NCBI GenBank assembly: GCA_050184295.1
Contig: JBFXAM010000047.1
Coordinates: 1-32,746 of the forward strand
Source: JBFXAM01 sp050184295
Lineage (GTDB): Bacteria > Planctomycetota > Phycisphaerae > UBA1845 > Fen-1342
DNA: 32,746 nucleotides
Direction: 5' to 3'
The notes beneath the pieces were generated by a model. That model worked only from the letters and a program-made list of their open reading frames with translations, was not told the origin of the DNA and ran no database searches. Numbering within the stretch: the first letter of the stretch is position 1; every line of letters starts with the position of its first letter. The position numbers and the translations under genes are program-made. Of the stretch, positions 1 through 10,685 are shown in pieces.

Positions 1-2913
1 GTGGCAAAAGACAGCCTGCTCTCGGGCCCCGCCGGCGGCGCGGTGGGCGCGGCGCGCGCCGCGCGGGCGGCGGGCTTCGAGCGCGCGATCGGCTTCGACA
101 TGGGCGGCACCAGCACCGACGTCAGCCGCTTCGACGGCCGGTTCGAGCGCCGCGGCGAGCTGCACATCGAGGATCGCGCGACCGGCGGCAGCACGCGCGT
201 CTTGGGCGACATGATCGCGATCGAGACCGTGGCGGCGGGCGGCGGCTCGATCTGCGACTTCGACGGCGCGCAGCCGACCGTCGGCCCGCGCAGCGCCGGC
301 GCCGACCCGGGCCCCGCGTGCTACGGGCGCGGCGGACCGTTGTGCATCACCGACTGCAACCTGCTCCTCGGACGGATCGACGCCGCGCGGTTTCCGTTTC
401 CGCTCGATCGGCCGGCAGCGGAACGGCGCATCGACGAGCAGATCGCGCGGATCGCCGGCGCGGTCGCGCGCGTCTATCGCAGAGAGGAGTTGGCCGCCGG
501 CTATGTCGCGATCGCCAACGCGCACATGACGACCGCGATCCGCCAGGCGTCGGTCCGGCGCGGCTACGACCCGCGGGCGTATCCGTTGGTGAGTTTCGGC
601 GGGGCCGCCGGGCAGCACGCGTGTGCGGTCGCCGGCGCGCTCGGCATGCGAGCGATCGTGATTCATCCGTGCGCGAGTCTGTTGAGCGCGTATGGCGTGG
701 GGGCGGCGGAGATTGCGCGGTTCGCGGCGTGCGACATCGGAGCGCGTCTCGATGACGCGACCCTGGAGCGGGTGCGGCGCGAGTCGCGGGCGCTCGAAGC
801 GTCGCTGCGCGACGTGTTGCGCGCGGAGGCCCCGCCCGGCGCGAGCCTCGTCTGTCGGCGGCGGCTCGAGCTGCGCTATGTGGGTCAGGACGAACCGCTG
901 GTGATCGACGAGCCGGCGGACGGCGAGTGGCGGGCCGCGTTTGAAGCGGCGCATGAACGCGTTTATGGCTTCGCGCATCGCGGGCGCGCGGTGGAGGTTC
1001 GCGCGGTGCGGTGCGAGGTGGCGGCGGCGAGCGCCGCGCCGGAACAGGAGACGCTGGTCTTGGAAAGCGAGCGTCTGACCGCCCCCGCGGCGCGGGCCGG
1101 CGACGAGCCCGCTGACCCCGCTCAACGCGCGCGCGTCTTCCTGGACTCCGCGTGGATCGACGCCGTCGTGTCGGTTCGCGACGCACTGCGAACAGGCTCC
1201 GCGATCCCCGGGCCGGCGTTGATCGTGGATGCGAACAGCACGGTGGTGGTCGAGGCGGGGTGGTGCGCGGAAGTGCGATCCACCGGCGCACTGGTTCTCA
1301 AACACGTCGATGCCGACGCGACGCCGGCGGCCGAGACGCGCCCGGCGCCCGACGTCGGCGCGAGCGATCCGATCGAGCTTCAGTTGCTGCGCGGCGCGCT
1401 CGATTCGGTCGCCGAGGAGATGGGCGCCGCGCTGCGCCGAACCGCGCTCTCGACCAACGTGAAGGAGCGGCTCGACTACTCGTGCGCGGTGTATTCGGCT
1501 CAGGCCGAGCTGGTGGCGCATGCGGCGCATATCCCCGTGCACATCGGCGCGATGGAGGACTGCGTGCGCCGCCTCGTCGCGGATGTCGGCCCGGAGCGGA
1601 TCCGCTCCGGCGCGTCGTTCGCGACGAACCACCCGTATCGCGGCGGCAGCCACCTGCCGGATGTCACCGTCGTGACGCCGGTGCTGGACGCGGACGGTGC
1701 GCCGCGCTTCTTCGTCGCGAACCGGGCGCATCACGCGGAGATCGGCGGGATCGCGCCGGGCTCGATGCCCGCCGCCAGCAGGTCGCTCGCGGACGAAGGC
1801 GTGCTTCTGGACGCGCTGGAACTCGTGGATGGGGCCGGGCATTTTCGCGAGGCCGAACTGCACGCCGCGCTGACCCGCGGGCCCCACCCCTCGCGCGCAC
1901 CGGAGCAGAACATCGCCGATCTGCGCGCCCAGCTCGCCGCGAATCAGGCCGGCGTCGCGCGGCTGCGCGCCCTTTCGCATTCCCGCGCTGCGCACACGCT
2001 CCAGGCCGATCTTCAGCAACTGCTCGCCGACGCGGAGCGCCGCGCCCGCACAGCGCTGCGGCGACTCGGCGCAGGCGCGCGGCGCTTCGTCGACTACCTC
2101 GATGACGGGACGCCGATCACGCTGCGACTGACGCTGGCCGACGGGACGGCGACGTTCGACTTCGCCGACACCGGCGGCGTGCTCACGGGAAATCTCAACG
2201 CAACGCCCGCGATCGTGCGCAGCGCGGTGCTCTATTGCGTACGCTGCCTGGCCGCCGAAGACCTTTCGCTCAATGCCGGCGTGGCACGCGCCGTGCGCAT
2301 CGTGCTGCCCGAGTGCTTGTTGAATCCGCCGCTGCATGCAAACCCGGCGCGATGCCCCGCGGTCGCGGGTGGCAACGTCGAGACTTCGCAACGGATCGTC
2401 GATGTGGTGCTCGGCGCGTTCGGCGTCGTGGCGGCCAGCCAGGGGACGATGAACAACGTGTCGTTCGGTGATGCCACGTTCGGTTACTACGAGACGCTCG
2501 CGGGCGGCGGCGGCGCGGGCCCGGGATTCGATGGGGCCGACGCCGTTCACACCCACATGACCAACACGCGCCTCACGGACGTCGAGGTGCTGGAAGAGCG
2601 CTATCCCGTGCGCGTGCGACAGCTCGCGATCCGGCGCGGCTCCGGCGGGGCGGGACGCTGGCGCGGCGGCGACGGGCTGGTGCGCGAGATCGAGTTCCTG
2701 GCGCCGCTGCGCGTGTCCCTTTTGACGCAACGGCGGACGATTCCGCCCTACGGGCTCGCCGGGGGCGGCGCAGGACGCGCCGGTGCGAACTGGCTGCGGC
2801 GAGCAGCTGGGGATCTGGAACCGCTTCCGGGGAACATCGCATTCGACATCCAGCCCGGCGAAGCGCTCGTGATCGAGACGCCGGGCGGCGGCGGAAGCGG
2901 TGAGATTTCGTGA
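1..2913 (+). CDS. Hydantoinase / 5-oxoprolinase, fused HyuA-HyuB (5' end cut off)
   Basis: ATP-dependent amidohydrolase of the hydantoinase/5-oxoprolinase family, cytoplasmic, opening cyclic imides or 5-oxoproline-like rings. The reading frame is open from base 1, so the GTG at position 1 is probably an internal codon and the N-terminal part of HyuA lies outside the window. Visible HyuA marks are LLSGPAGGAVGA (residues 6-17) and the phosphate-binding GFDMGGTSTDVSRF (31-44). After a linker rich in Ala, Asp and Pro, a HyuB half begins near residue 455 (DPIELQLLRGALDSVAEEMG) and runs to a Gly-rich end (ETPGGGGSG). Bacteria usually encode HyuA and HyuB separately; the single-chain form resembles eukaryotic-type 5-oxoprolinase. 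Substrate cannot be told from sequence: hydantoin, N-methylhydantoin, 5-oxoproline and acetone-carboxylase-like roles all occur in this family. No partner gene is seen downstream. The family call is firm; the substrate is unknown. Confidence 0.9.
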   Translation: MAKDSLLSGPAGGAVGAARAARAAGFERAIGFDMGGTSTDVSRFDGRFERRGELHIEDRATGGSTRVLGDMIAIETVAAGGGSICDFDGAQPTVGPRSAGADPGPACYGRGGPLCITDCNLLLGRIDAARFPFPLDRPAAERRIDEQIARIAGAVARVYRREELAAGYVAIANAHMTTAIRQASVRRGYDPRAYPLVSFGGAAGQHACAVAGALGMRAIVIHPCASLLSAYGVGAAEIARFAACDIGARLDDATLERVRRESRALEASLRDVLRAEAPPGASLVCRRRLELRYVGQDEPLVIDEPADGEWRAAFEAAHERVYGFAHRGRAVEVRAVRCEVAAASAAPEQETLVLESERLTAPAARAGDEPADPAQRARVFLDSAWIDAVVSVRDALRTGSAIPGPALIVDANSTVVVEAGWCAEVRSTGALVLKHVDADATPAAETRPAPDVGASDPIELQLLRGALDSVAEEMGAALRRTALSTNVKERLDYSCAVYSAQAELVAHAAHIPVHIGAMEDCVRRLVADVGPERIRSGASFATNHPYRGGSHLPDVTVVTPVLDADGAPRFFVANRAHHAEIGGIAPGSMPAASRSLADEGVLLDALELVDGAGHFREAELHAALTRGPHPSRAPEQNIADLRAQLAANQAGVARLRALSHSRAAHTLQADLQQLLADAERRARTALRRLGAGARRFVDYLDDGTPITLRLTLADGTATFDFADTGGVLTGNLNATPAIVRSAVLYCVRCLAAEDLSLNAGVARAVRIVLPECLLNPPLHANPARCPAVAGGNVETSQRIVDVVLGAFGVVAASQGTMNNVSFGDATFGYYETLAGGGGAGPGFDGADAVHTHMTNTRLTDVEVLEERYPVRVRQLAIRRGSGGAGRWRGGDGLVREIEFLAPLRVSLLTQRRTIPPYGLAGGGAGRAGANWLRRAAGDLEPLPGNIAFDIQPGEALVIETPGGGGSGEIS

Positions 2914-3217
2914 GGGCGTGAGCGGTTGTTGCGGCAGCGGGGCCGCGTACCGGGTGCTGGCGGTCGGCACGGGACGGCGTGGAAGCGTGCGACGCAAAGG
3001 CTTTCAGTGGGTGAGAGTTGGGACTGGATGTACTTGACTGACTTGGGGTTGCGCGGTTTCGCGCGAAATCGATGTTTCCCACGCGGAAAATTGACCTTCG
3101 GCAAAAGCGCGGCTACCCTTTAATTCTGGAAAAACCCCAGCAAACAGCGCGGACAGCGAGCGGCCGACGGCGGGTCACGTCGGCGTTGGCCGTGTTCCCT
3201 ATCCGTGGTTCATCGTG
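2914..3217 (+). promoter_or_regulatory. Intergenic region with a candidate sigma-70 promoter for dnaG
   Basis: The roughly 300-base gap between the hydantoinase gene and dnaG holds no convincing gene. A sigma-70-like pair is visible: TTGACC at 3091-3096, a 17-base spacer, and TACCCT at 3114-3119. This would start transcription near 3126 and leave a leader of about 90 bases. A second -10-like TTTAAT lies at 3119-3124 but at a poor distance. No clear Shine-Dalgarno sequence precedes the primase start. Confidence 0.4.
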
Positions 3218-5056
3218 ATGCGCAAGTCTTTAAAAGAGAAGGTCTTAGAATCTGTCGACCTGATCGATGTTGTGGGAGAACGGGTGCGGCTGACCCGCAA
3301 GGGCAAGGACTTCATCGGTCTGTGTCCCTTTCACGCAGACCATAACCCGTCGATGTACGTCAGCCCGACCAAGCAGATCTTCAAGTGCTTCTCGTGCGGC
3401 GCGGGGGGCGACGTGATCAAGTTCGTCCAGCTCCGTGATCGGCTGGAGTTTCGCGACGCGGTCGCCGTCCTCGCGCAGCGCGCCGGGATCGCGACGCTCG
3501 AGGACGAACGCGGCGGCCCGCGCGGGCCCGGCCGGGATCAATTGCGGCAGGTACTCGACTGGGCCCGCCTGCGCTTTCAACGCTGCCTGCGCGATGCCGA
3601 CGGCGGCCGTGCGGCGCTCGACTACGCCCGGCGGCGCGGCCTGAGCGAAGAGTCAATCGAGCGGTTTGGTCTGGGGTTTGCCCCCGACCGCTGGGACGAG
3701 TTGGCGGGCGCGCTGGTGCACGCGGGGTTTTCGCTCGACCTGGCGGAACAGGCGGGATTGATCGGCCGCAATCCGAGTGGAAAGGTCTACGATCGGTTTC
3801 GTAACCGCCTGATGTTCCCCATCAGCGACGGTCATGGTCGTGTGGTCGCGTTTGGCGGGCGGACGCTGGGTGACGATCCGGCGAAATACCTGAACTCACC
3901 CGAGACGCCGCTGTTCAGCAAGTCGCGGATTCTGTTCGCGCTCGACCAGGCACGCGAATCGATCACCGACGCCGCCGGCGTCATCGTTGTGGAAGGCTAC
4001 ACGGATGCCGTACTGCTGCACCAGCACGGCTTTCCGAACACGGTTGCCACGCTCGGGACGGCGCTGACGGACGCGCATGTGAAAGTGTTGAAGCCCCTGA
4101 CCGAGCGGGTTTATCTTTGTTTCGACGCGGATCAGGCGGGGGTGAAGGCGGCGGATCGGGCGCTGGAGACGGCGTTGCGGAATCGCGTCGAGGTTCGCGT
4201 GGTGGTTCTCAGACCCGGCGAGGATCCCGCGGATTGCGTCGTAAATGGCGGCGCCGCCTTGTTTTCGGACAAGCTGCGAAATGCGGTCGACGCGCTAGAA
4301 TTCAAGTGGTCGACGGTCATACAAAACCTTGCCGGGCCGGAGGTCCGCGCCCGGCGGCTGGCGGCCGACGCGTTCCTGGAGTTTCTTGCCGGCGTCGGCG
4401 CTGCCGGCGGGATCGATCCGCTCGAGCTCGGCCTGCTCGCCGGTCGAGTGAGCAGCCTGCTCGGTGTGCCCGCGGATGCGATCTACGATCACTTGTCGCG
4501 CTCGCGCGCCGCGGCGCGCCCACAGGTGGCGCACAACGATGCGCTGCCGATTGACGAGCGGTCGAGTTACGACGAATCGGTTCGCGGCTTGCCGGCCGGG
4601 CTGGTGGGCGCCGTGGAGGAATTGTTCGGCTGGATGATCACCTCGCCGCAGGTGTTCGACCGCGCTGCGGAGCGTCTGGTCGGGGTCGCGGGGGCGTGCG
4701 AGGCGTGGGATCGGCTGAACGAAATCTGCCGCGACTTATGGCAGAACGCCGGCGGCTTTACGAAGGAAGAAGTGCTGGCGCAATGCGATGACGCGTTGAC
4801 GTGCGAACTCGTCGGGCGCGGGTTCACCGCTGTTCGCGGCGTGGTGCCGACCGAAGAGGGGTTTGTCGCGGCCCTCGACCGCGTCGCATCGGAGACCGAC
4901 GTGCTGCGGATCGGCGGCTGGCGCGCGGCGCTCCGCGGAAGCGACGGCGAGCCGCAGCGCGCGTCCGCGTTCGAAGCGCTGCTGGACGCGGCGCGGCGGC
5001 AGAACGGCTTGTTGCCGATCGAGCTGCGCGGCGGATCGACGGGTGGGCGAAACTGA
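3218..5056 (+). CDS. dnaG: DNA primase DnaG
   Basis: Synthesises RNA primers at the replication fork together with the DnaB helicase. The protein is 612 residues, a normal length for DnaG. It has the N-terminal CHC2 zinc-binding domain with Cys36, His39, Cys57 and Cys60 (CPFH ... CFSCG), then the catalytic core with RNA-polymerase domain, and a Toprim fold with Glu259 (VIVVEGYTDA) and the metal-binding FDADQAG motif (Asp303, Asp305). The remaining C-terminal part is presumably the helicase-binding domain. A GTG at 3215 directly precedes the ATG at 3218; I chose the ATG because the protein then begins MRKSLKEKVLESVDLIDVV, as DnaG proteins usually do. No good ribosome binding site is seen before either codon. 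It lies just upstream of rpoD on the same strand, the core of the macromolecular synthesis operon, without rpsU in view. Confidence 0.97.
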   Translation: MRKSLKEKVLESVDLIDVVGERVRLTRKGKDFIGLCPFHADHNPSMYVSPTKQIFKCFSCGAGGDVIKFVQLRDRLEFRDAVAVLAQRAGIATLEDERGGPRGPGRDQLRQVLDWARLRFQRCLRDADGGRAALDYARRRGLSEESIERFGLGFAPDRWDELAGALVHAGFSLDLAEQAGLIGRNPSGKVYDRFRNRLMFPISDGHGRVVAFGGRTLGDDPAKYLNSPETPLFSKSRILFALDQARESITDAAGVIVVEGYTDAVLLHQHGFPNTVATLGTALTDAHVKVLKPLTERVYLCFDADQAGVKAADRALETALRNRVEVRVVVLRPGEDPADCVVNGGAALFSDKLRNAVDALEFKWSTVIQNLAGPEVRARRLAADAFLEFLAGVGAAGGIDPLELGLLAGRVSSLLGVPADAIYDHLSRSRAAARPQVAHNDALPIDERSSYDESVRGLPAGLVGAVEELFGWMITSPQVFDRAAERLVGVAGACEAWDRLNEICRDLWQNAGGFTKEEVLAQCDDALTCELVGRGFTAVRGVVPTEEGFVAALDRVASETDVLRIGGWRAALRGSDGEPQRASAFEALLDAARRQNGLLPIELRGGSTGGRN

Positions 5057-5345
5057 GCTTGCCGGATGGCGCAGGGCGCCCGCGTGCGCTGCGATGCACC
5101 ACCGGGCGAGACCGAACGACTTCGTGTGGATTGCTGGTGAAGGGGATCGTGGCAGGCCACGCGCGGGGCGAGTCCCGCGCGACGTCGCCGTCGTACGACA
5201 GAACGGCGGGTGCTCGGCGCGAGTCGTCGAGCAGCAGGTGTGGCGACATGACGGGGAAATCACAACGGGCCCGACGAGGCCGCGACCGAAGCGGGGTCCG
5301 CGGATCGTGGGCGAGCTGCGTGGTGCAGCGTTAGGGAGTGCGTGG

Positions 5346-7034
<1,689 letters not shown>

Positions 7035-7106
7035 GCGAGCGCTCCGCGGGCGACGCGACGACATCGCGCCCGACGAGTCGGCAAGCCGCGATTGGTTGAA
7101 CTTCAA

Positions 7107-7150
7107 ACCGAGCCCCCGGCGCCGCTTGGTCAAGGCGTCGGGGGCTCGGT
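7107..7150 (+). terminator. Hairpin downstream of rpoD
   Basis: Two 17-base arms (7107-7123 and 7134-7150) pair almost perfectly, with one G-U pair, around a 10-base loop. It begins 72 bases after the rpoD stop codon. There is no run of T after the stem, so it may not be a classical intrinsic terminator, but its strength and position suggest that it ends the dnaG-rpoD transcript. Confidence 0.7.
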
Positions 7151-7281
7151 TGCCGCATTAAGGTAACTTGCCGCGATTTTCCACAGAAATCACCGCTCGG
7201 CGGGTTCGGCCGCGATCGGCTCCGCGTGCATGCACGCGATGATGCGCGTGCGATTTCGGCGGCGGCAAGCCCGCGTGCCAC

Positions 7282-7316
7282 TAAACTACGGATGCGGGAA
7301 GTCGGATCCGCGGGAG
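7282..7316 (+). promoter_or_regulatory. -10-like element and ribosome binding site of the first paralog
   Basis: A -10-like TAAACT (7282-7287, within CTAAACT) lies 41 bases before the GTG at 7323. GGGAG at about 7312-7316 gives a ribosome binding site 6 bases before that GTG. The same arrangement is seen before the paralogous gene downstream (CTAGACT, 44 bases before its ATG). The -35 region is not recognisable. Confidence 0.35.
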
Positions 7317-7322
7317 CGGTCG

Positions 7323-8783
7323 GTGTTCAAATCACGCACTTCCTTGGCTTTCTTGACGACCCTTGTGCAAAATGCAGCCTCCGTTCGCGCCGAAGACCCG
7401 CCCGTGCCGTGCCGGGGCCGGCCCGGGCCGGACTTGATCATCGGTTACCTGAACGGGCCGTCGAACTACTCCAGCGACGGCGGGTACGAAGCCCTGGCGA
7501 TCGGTTTCGAAACTTGCAATGTCGGGACCGTGTGGGCCGATTTTTTCGGATCGACCAACCGGCATCCAGTCGAGGGAAACAACCTGTACCGGTATCGCGT
7601 GACCAACGGCGTCGGGCGATTTGAGCACGTTGGCATGAGTTGGCTGCGCCACGAATTCAGCGCGCTGAGCAGAGATATCTGCTGCACCTGTCAGCCGACC
7701 GATGGGACGCATCTCGGCGTCGGCTGCTCCGACCCGAACACTTCCGACAGTTTCGGCGTTCAAACCTCGCTCTCACCGCGCTGGCAAATCAATGCTCACA
7801 GCGGCGCGTTTCCGTATCCCCCGGCGAATCCGCCGTGGTCGGGATCGACGGCCCGCCGGCTGCGCGTCGCGATCAGCGACCTGCAAGTCGCCGACAATAC
7901 GAACGGCGGGACGATTCGGTATTACAGCGAGGCGTTTTGCGTCGCCGCGGATGACGCCGCCGCCGACAACGCGAACAACAATGCGTCGCACAAGCCGATC
8001 AACGTGTCGGGGAGCGGGTCGACGTGGTCGTTCTCGTTCAACGGCGCTACGGAAACCCAGCGCGCGGCGATCTACGCTTGGCAGGACATCGATCCCGAGG
8101 TGCGCGAAGTCGAATTCGACGTGCCCGAGGTCGGTCCGCGTTCGGCCCGCATGGTCCTGGCCAATAAGGTGACGCCGCTGGCCGGCGGGTTGTACGACTA
8201 CGAGTACGCGCTCTACAACCAGAATTCCGACCGCTCGGCGAACTGGTTTTCCGTGCCGGTGGCGCCTTGTGTCGCCATCACGAGCCACGGTTTTCACGAT
8301 GTGGACTATCACGGCGGCGACGGGCCCGGCGATGTGAACTTCGATGGAACCGATTGGCCATTCGCGCACTTCGCCGGCCGCGCGACGTGGAACGGTCCGG
8401 AGCGAGCGAATGCCACGGGCAATGCGCTGCGCTGGGCCACGCTGTACAACTTCCGATTCGTGTGTGACGCGCCTCCAACCGATGGGCTTGTCAGCGTGCG
8501 GCTGTTCAAGCCGGGGGACGCGGGCGACGCGGATTTCGTCGCCGGCGACGCGGCGGTTCCGGCGGACGCCGCAGACCGCCGCGGCGACGCGAACTGCGAC
8601 GGCGCGATCGACAGCTTCGACATCGACGCGTTCGTGCTGGCGCTCGCGGGCGGCGAGGCGGCGTGGGCGACGCAATACGCATGCGGGTACGACTGTGCGT
8701 GCGACGTGAACCGCGACGGCGTCGTGAGCAACTTCGATATCGAGCCGTTCGTGGAGTGCTTGCTGGCCGGAAACTGTCCGTAG
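7323..8783 (+). CDS. Exported protein with C-terminal dockerin-like module (paralog 1)
   Basis: Secreted protein of unknown function, 486 residues from the GTG at 7323. An upstream start at 7230 is possible, but 7323 is favoured because it gives an N-terminal signal peptide (FKSRTSLAFLTTLVQNAASVRA then EDPP), has a GGGAG ribosome binding site, and makes the protein nearly the same length as its neighbour (487 residues). The body (about 25-415) is a Cys-containing domain with motifs GPDLIIGYLNG, QPTDGTHLGV, YAWQDIDPEV and YEYALYNQNSDRSANWFSVP; I do not recognise a catalytic signature. A dockerin-like double motif begins at residue 421 (GDANCDGAIDSFDIDAFVLA and CDVNRDGVVSNFDIEPFVEC), probably calcium-binding and typical of planctomycete exported proteins. 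It is a tandem duplicate of the next gene. Confidence 0.85.
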   Translation: MFKSRTSLAFLTTLVQNAASVRAEDPPVPCRGRPGPDLIIGYLNGPSNYSSDGGYEALAIGFETCNVGTVWADFFGSTNRHPVEGNNLYRYRVTNGVGRFEHVGMSWLRHEFSALSRDICCTCQPTDGTHLGVGCSDPNTSDSFGVQTSLSPRWQINAHSGAFPYPPANPPWSGSTARRLRVAISDLQVADNTNGGTIRYYSEAFCVAADDAAADNANNNASHKPINVSGSGSTWSFSFNGATETQRAAIYAWQDIDPEVREVEFDVPEVGPRSARMVLANKVTPLAGGLYDYEYALYNQNSDRSANWFSVPVAPCVAITSHGFHDVDYHGGDGPGDVNFDGTDWPFAHFAGRATWNGPERANATGNALRWATLYNFRFVCDAPPTDGLVSVRLFKPGDAGDADFVAGDAAVPADAADRRGDANCDGAIDSFDIDAFVLALAGGEAAWATQYACGYDCACDVNRDGVVSNFDIEPFVECLLAGNCP

Positions 8784-8820
8784 GGCGCGCCGTCGCCGTA
8801 CCGCCCGGCGCCCGCCGGTT

Positions 8821-8909
8821 CCGCGATTTTCGCGGGCAAGATTTTCGCAGGTACGCCGCGGCGCACCGCTAGACTGGCGGCAACGCTGGAATGTGGAGCA
8901 AAGGAGAGG
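8821..8909 (+). promoter_or_regulatory. Intergenic hairpin, -10-like element and strong ribosome binding site
   Basis: The 130-base gap between the two paralogs holds a small inverted repeat (CCGCGA/TCGCGG, 8821-8835), possibly a weak terminator. It also has a -10-like TAGACT (8870-8875, within CTAGACT) and a strong Shine-Dalgarno AAAGGAGAGG (8900-8909) that fixes the start of the second paralog at ATG 8914. Confidence 0.45.
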
Positions 8910-8913
8910 ATCC

Positions 8914-10377
8914 ATGCGGGTTGCGTCCGTGCTTTCGGCTCCGTTGACGATTCTCCTCGTGGCCGCCGCGACGGCGCACGCCGAAGATCCGCCGGTCGAA
9001 TGCGGTGGCCGCGTCGGACCGGACCTGATTGTGGGTGAGATCAGCGGCGTGGCGAACTACAGCGCCGACGGCGAATACGAAGCCCTCGCGCTCGGCGCAG
9101 ACCTGAGCAATGTGGGTTCAACGTGGGTGAACTGGTTCGCCTTCACGAACCAGCACCCCGTGAACGGCGGCAACCTGTTTCGGTACCGCGTCGTCGACGG
9201 CGTCAGCCGCTTCGAGCAGCTCGGTCAGAGCTGGCTGAAGCACGCATTCTTCGCGCTCAGCACGCTGGGCCCTTGCACCGATTGTCAGCCGACCGACGGG
9301 ACGCACCTGGGGGTGAACTGCACCGATCCTTCGACGGCCAGTCGCGGCGGGACGCAGAGCGGCCTCGGTCCGAAGTGGCAGGTCAATCCACACACCGGCG
9401 TATTCCCCTATCCGCCGGCCAACCCCGCGTGGAGCGGCTCGACCGCGCGGCGCATCCGGGTCGCGATCGGCGAACTCGAACCCGCTCACAGCGGCAACGG
9501 CGATCGCATCCGGTATTACGGCGAGCAGGTCTGCATCGCGCCCGACGACGCCGCGGACGGCAACGGTAAGAACAATGCCTCGCACCGGCGTTTGACGGTC
9601 GCCGGGAGCGGGACGGCGTGGAGTTTCTCGCTCAGCGAGTCAACGCAGCGGCAGCGCGCCGCGATCTACGCCTGGCAGGACGCCGATCCCGGCGTGTCCG
9701 AGGTTGAAATCGACGTGCCCGAGGTCGGCCCGCACGCGGCGCGGATGATCCTGGCGTACAAGGTCACGCCGCTGGCCGGCGGGCGCTTTGACTACGAATA
9801 TGCGCTGTACAACCAGAATTCGGATCGAGCGGCGAATTCGTTCTCCGTTCCGACGTCGCCATGCGTCGCGATCGACAGCTACGGCTTCCACGACGTGGAC
9901 TACCACAGCGGCGACGGGCCTGGCAACCTCGACTTCGACGGAACCGACTGGGCGTTTGCGCGTGTGGCCGGAGCGGCGACATGGCGCGGGCCGGCGCGCG
10001 AGAGCGTGTCGGGCAATGCGCTGCGCTGGGGCACCCTCTACAACTTCCGTTTCGTGTGCGACGCCGCACCGGTTGACGGCCTGGTCGACGTCGGCTTGTT
10101 CAAGGCCGGGGACGCGGGCGATCCCGACGCGGTCCGGGTGCGCGCGGCGGTTCCGGCGGAGACGGTCGACCGGCGCGGCGACGCCGACTGTGATGGCGAC
10201 GTGGACAACTTTGACATCGATGCGTTCGTGCTCGCGCTGGCGGGCGGCGAGTCGGCGTGGGCGGCGCAGTACTCGTGCGGGTATTTCTGCGCGTGCGACG
10301 TGAATCGCGACGGCGTCGTCAACAACTTCGACATCGACCCGTTCGTCGCGTGTCTCGTGAACGGCGCTTGTCCGTAG
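8914..10377 (+). CDS. Exported protein with C-terminal dockerin-like module (paralog 2)
   Basis: Secreted protein of unknown function, 487 residues, closely related along its whole length to the preceding protein. An in-frame GTG lies at 8893, but the ATG at 8914 follows a strong AAAGGAGAGG ribosome binding site by 4 bases and opens directly into a signal peptide (MRVASVLSAPLTILLVAAA, cleavage after AHA, mature EDPPVECGGR). The body repeats the paralog's landmarks (GPDLIVGEISG, QPTDGTHLGV, YAWQDADPGV, YEYALYNQNSDRAANSFSVP, FHDVDYHSGDGPG). The dockerin-like pair starts at residue 422 (GDADCDGDVDNFDIDAFVLA and CDVNRDGVVNNFDIDPFVAC). The two proteins share the Cys-X-Cys-Asp of the second motif and end in CP. 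Gene duplication is clear; the function is not. Confidence 0.88.
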   Translation: MRVASVLSAPLTILLVAAATAHAEDPPVECGGRVGPDLIVGEISGVANYSADGEYEALALGADLSNVGSTWVNWFAFTNQHPVNGGNLFRYRVVDGVSRFEQLGQSWLKHAFFALSTLGPCTDCQPTDGTHLGVNCTDPSTASRGGTQSGLGPKWQVNPHTGVFPYPPANPAWSGSTARRIRVAIGELEPAHSGNGDRIRYYGEQVCIAPDDAADGNGKNNASHRRLTVAGSGTAWSFSLSESTQRQRAAIYAWQDADPGVSEVEIDVPEVGPHAARMILAYKVTPLAGGRFDYEYALYNQNSDRAANSFSVPTSPCVAIDSYGFHDVDYHSGDGPGNLDFDGTDWAFARVAGAATWRGPARESVSGNALRWGTLYNFRFVCDAAPVDGLVDVGLFKAGDAGDPDAVRVRAAVPAETVDRRGDADCDGDVDNFDIDAFVLALAGGESAWAAQYSCGYFCACDVNRDGVVNNFDIDPFVACLVNGACP

Positions 10378-10685
10378 CGATCGCCGGGGGTGCAAGCTCG
10401 CCGGTGGAACCGATGCTGCCGCTTCGCGGTCGGCGTGCCGGCTTTGGCATGTCGGTTGTCGATTCGCGCTCCGATGGTCACGCTCACACACCTGTTTTCT
10501 TGCCCGCGAGCGGACTCGCACGGAGTCGAGGCTCGCGGTCGCCGCGCGGTCCGCACGGCGGGTCGCTTTGGGAGATCGCGCTTCGAGTCGATACTATGGA
10601 AGGCGCCCGTTGTCGTCGGCGCGCAGCGCGTCACGTCCGGTGGTAATGGGCGGCGGGCGCAGCAACCATGAGTGGGTGAATCGCG
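10378..10685 (+). promoter_or_regulatory. Intergenic region with a candidate promoter
   Basis: This 308-base stretch contains no gene that I can support. A possible promoter reads TTGGGA (10568-10573), an 18-base spacer and TACTAT (10592-10597), about 90 bases before the next start. Nothing else stands out. Confidence 0.3.

Noticed and set aside
4863..5345. Upstream extension of rpoD by 161 codons
   Set aside because: It overlaps the end of dnaG, does not resemble sigma region 1.1, and the ATG at 5346 has a good ribosome binding site.
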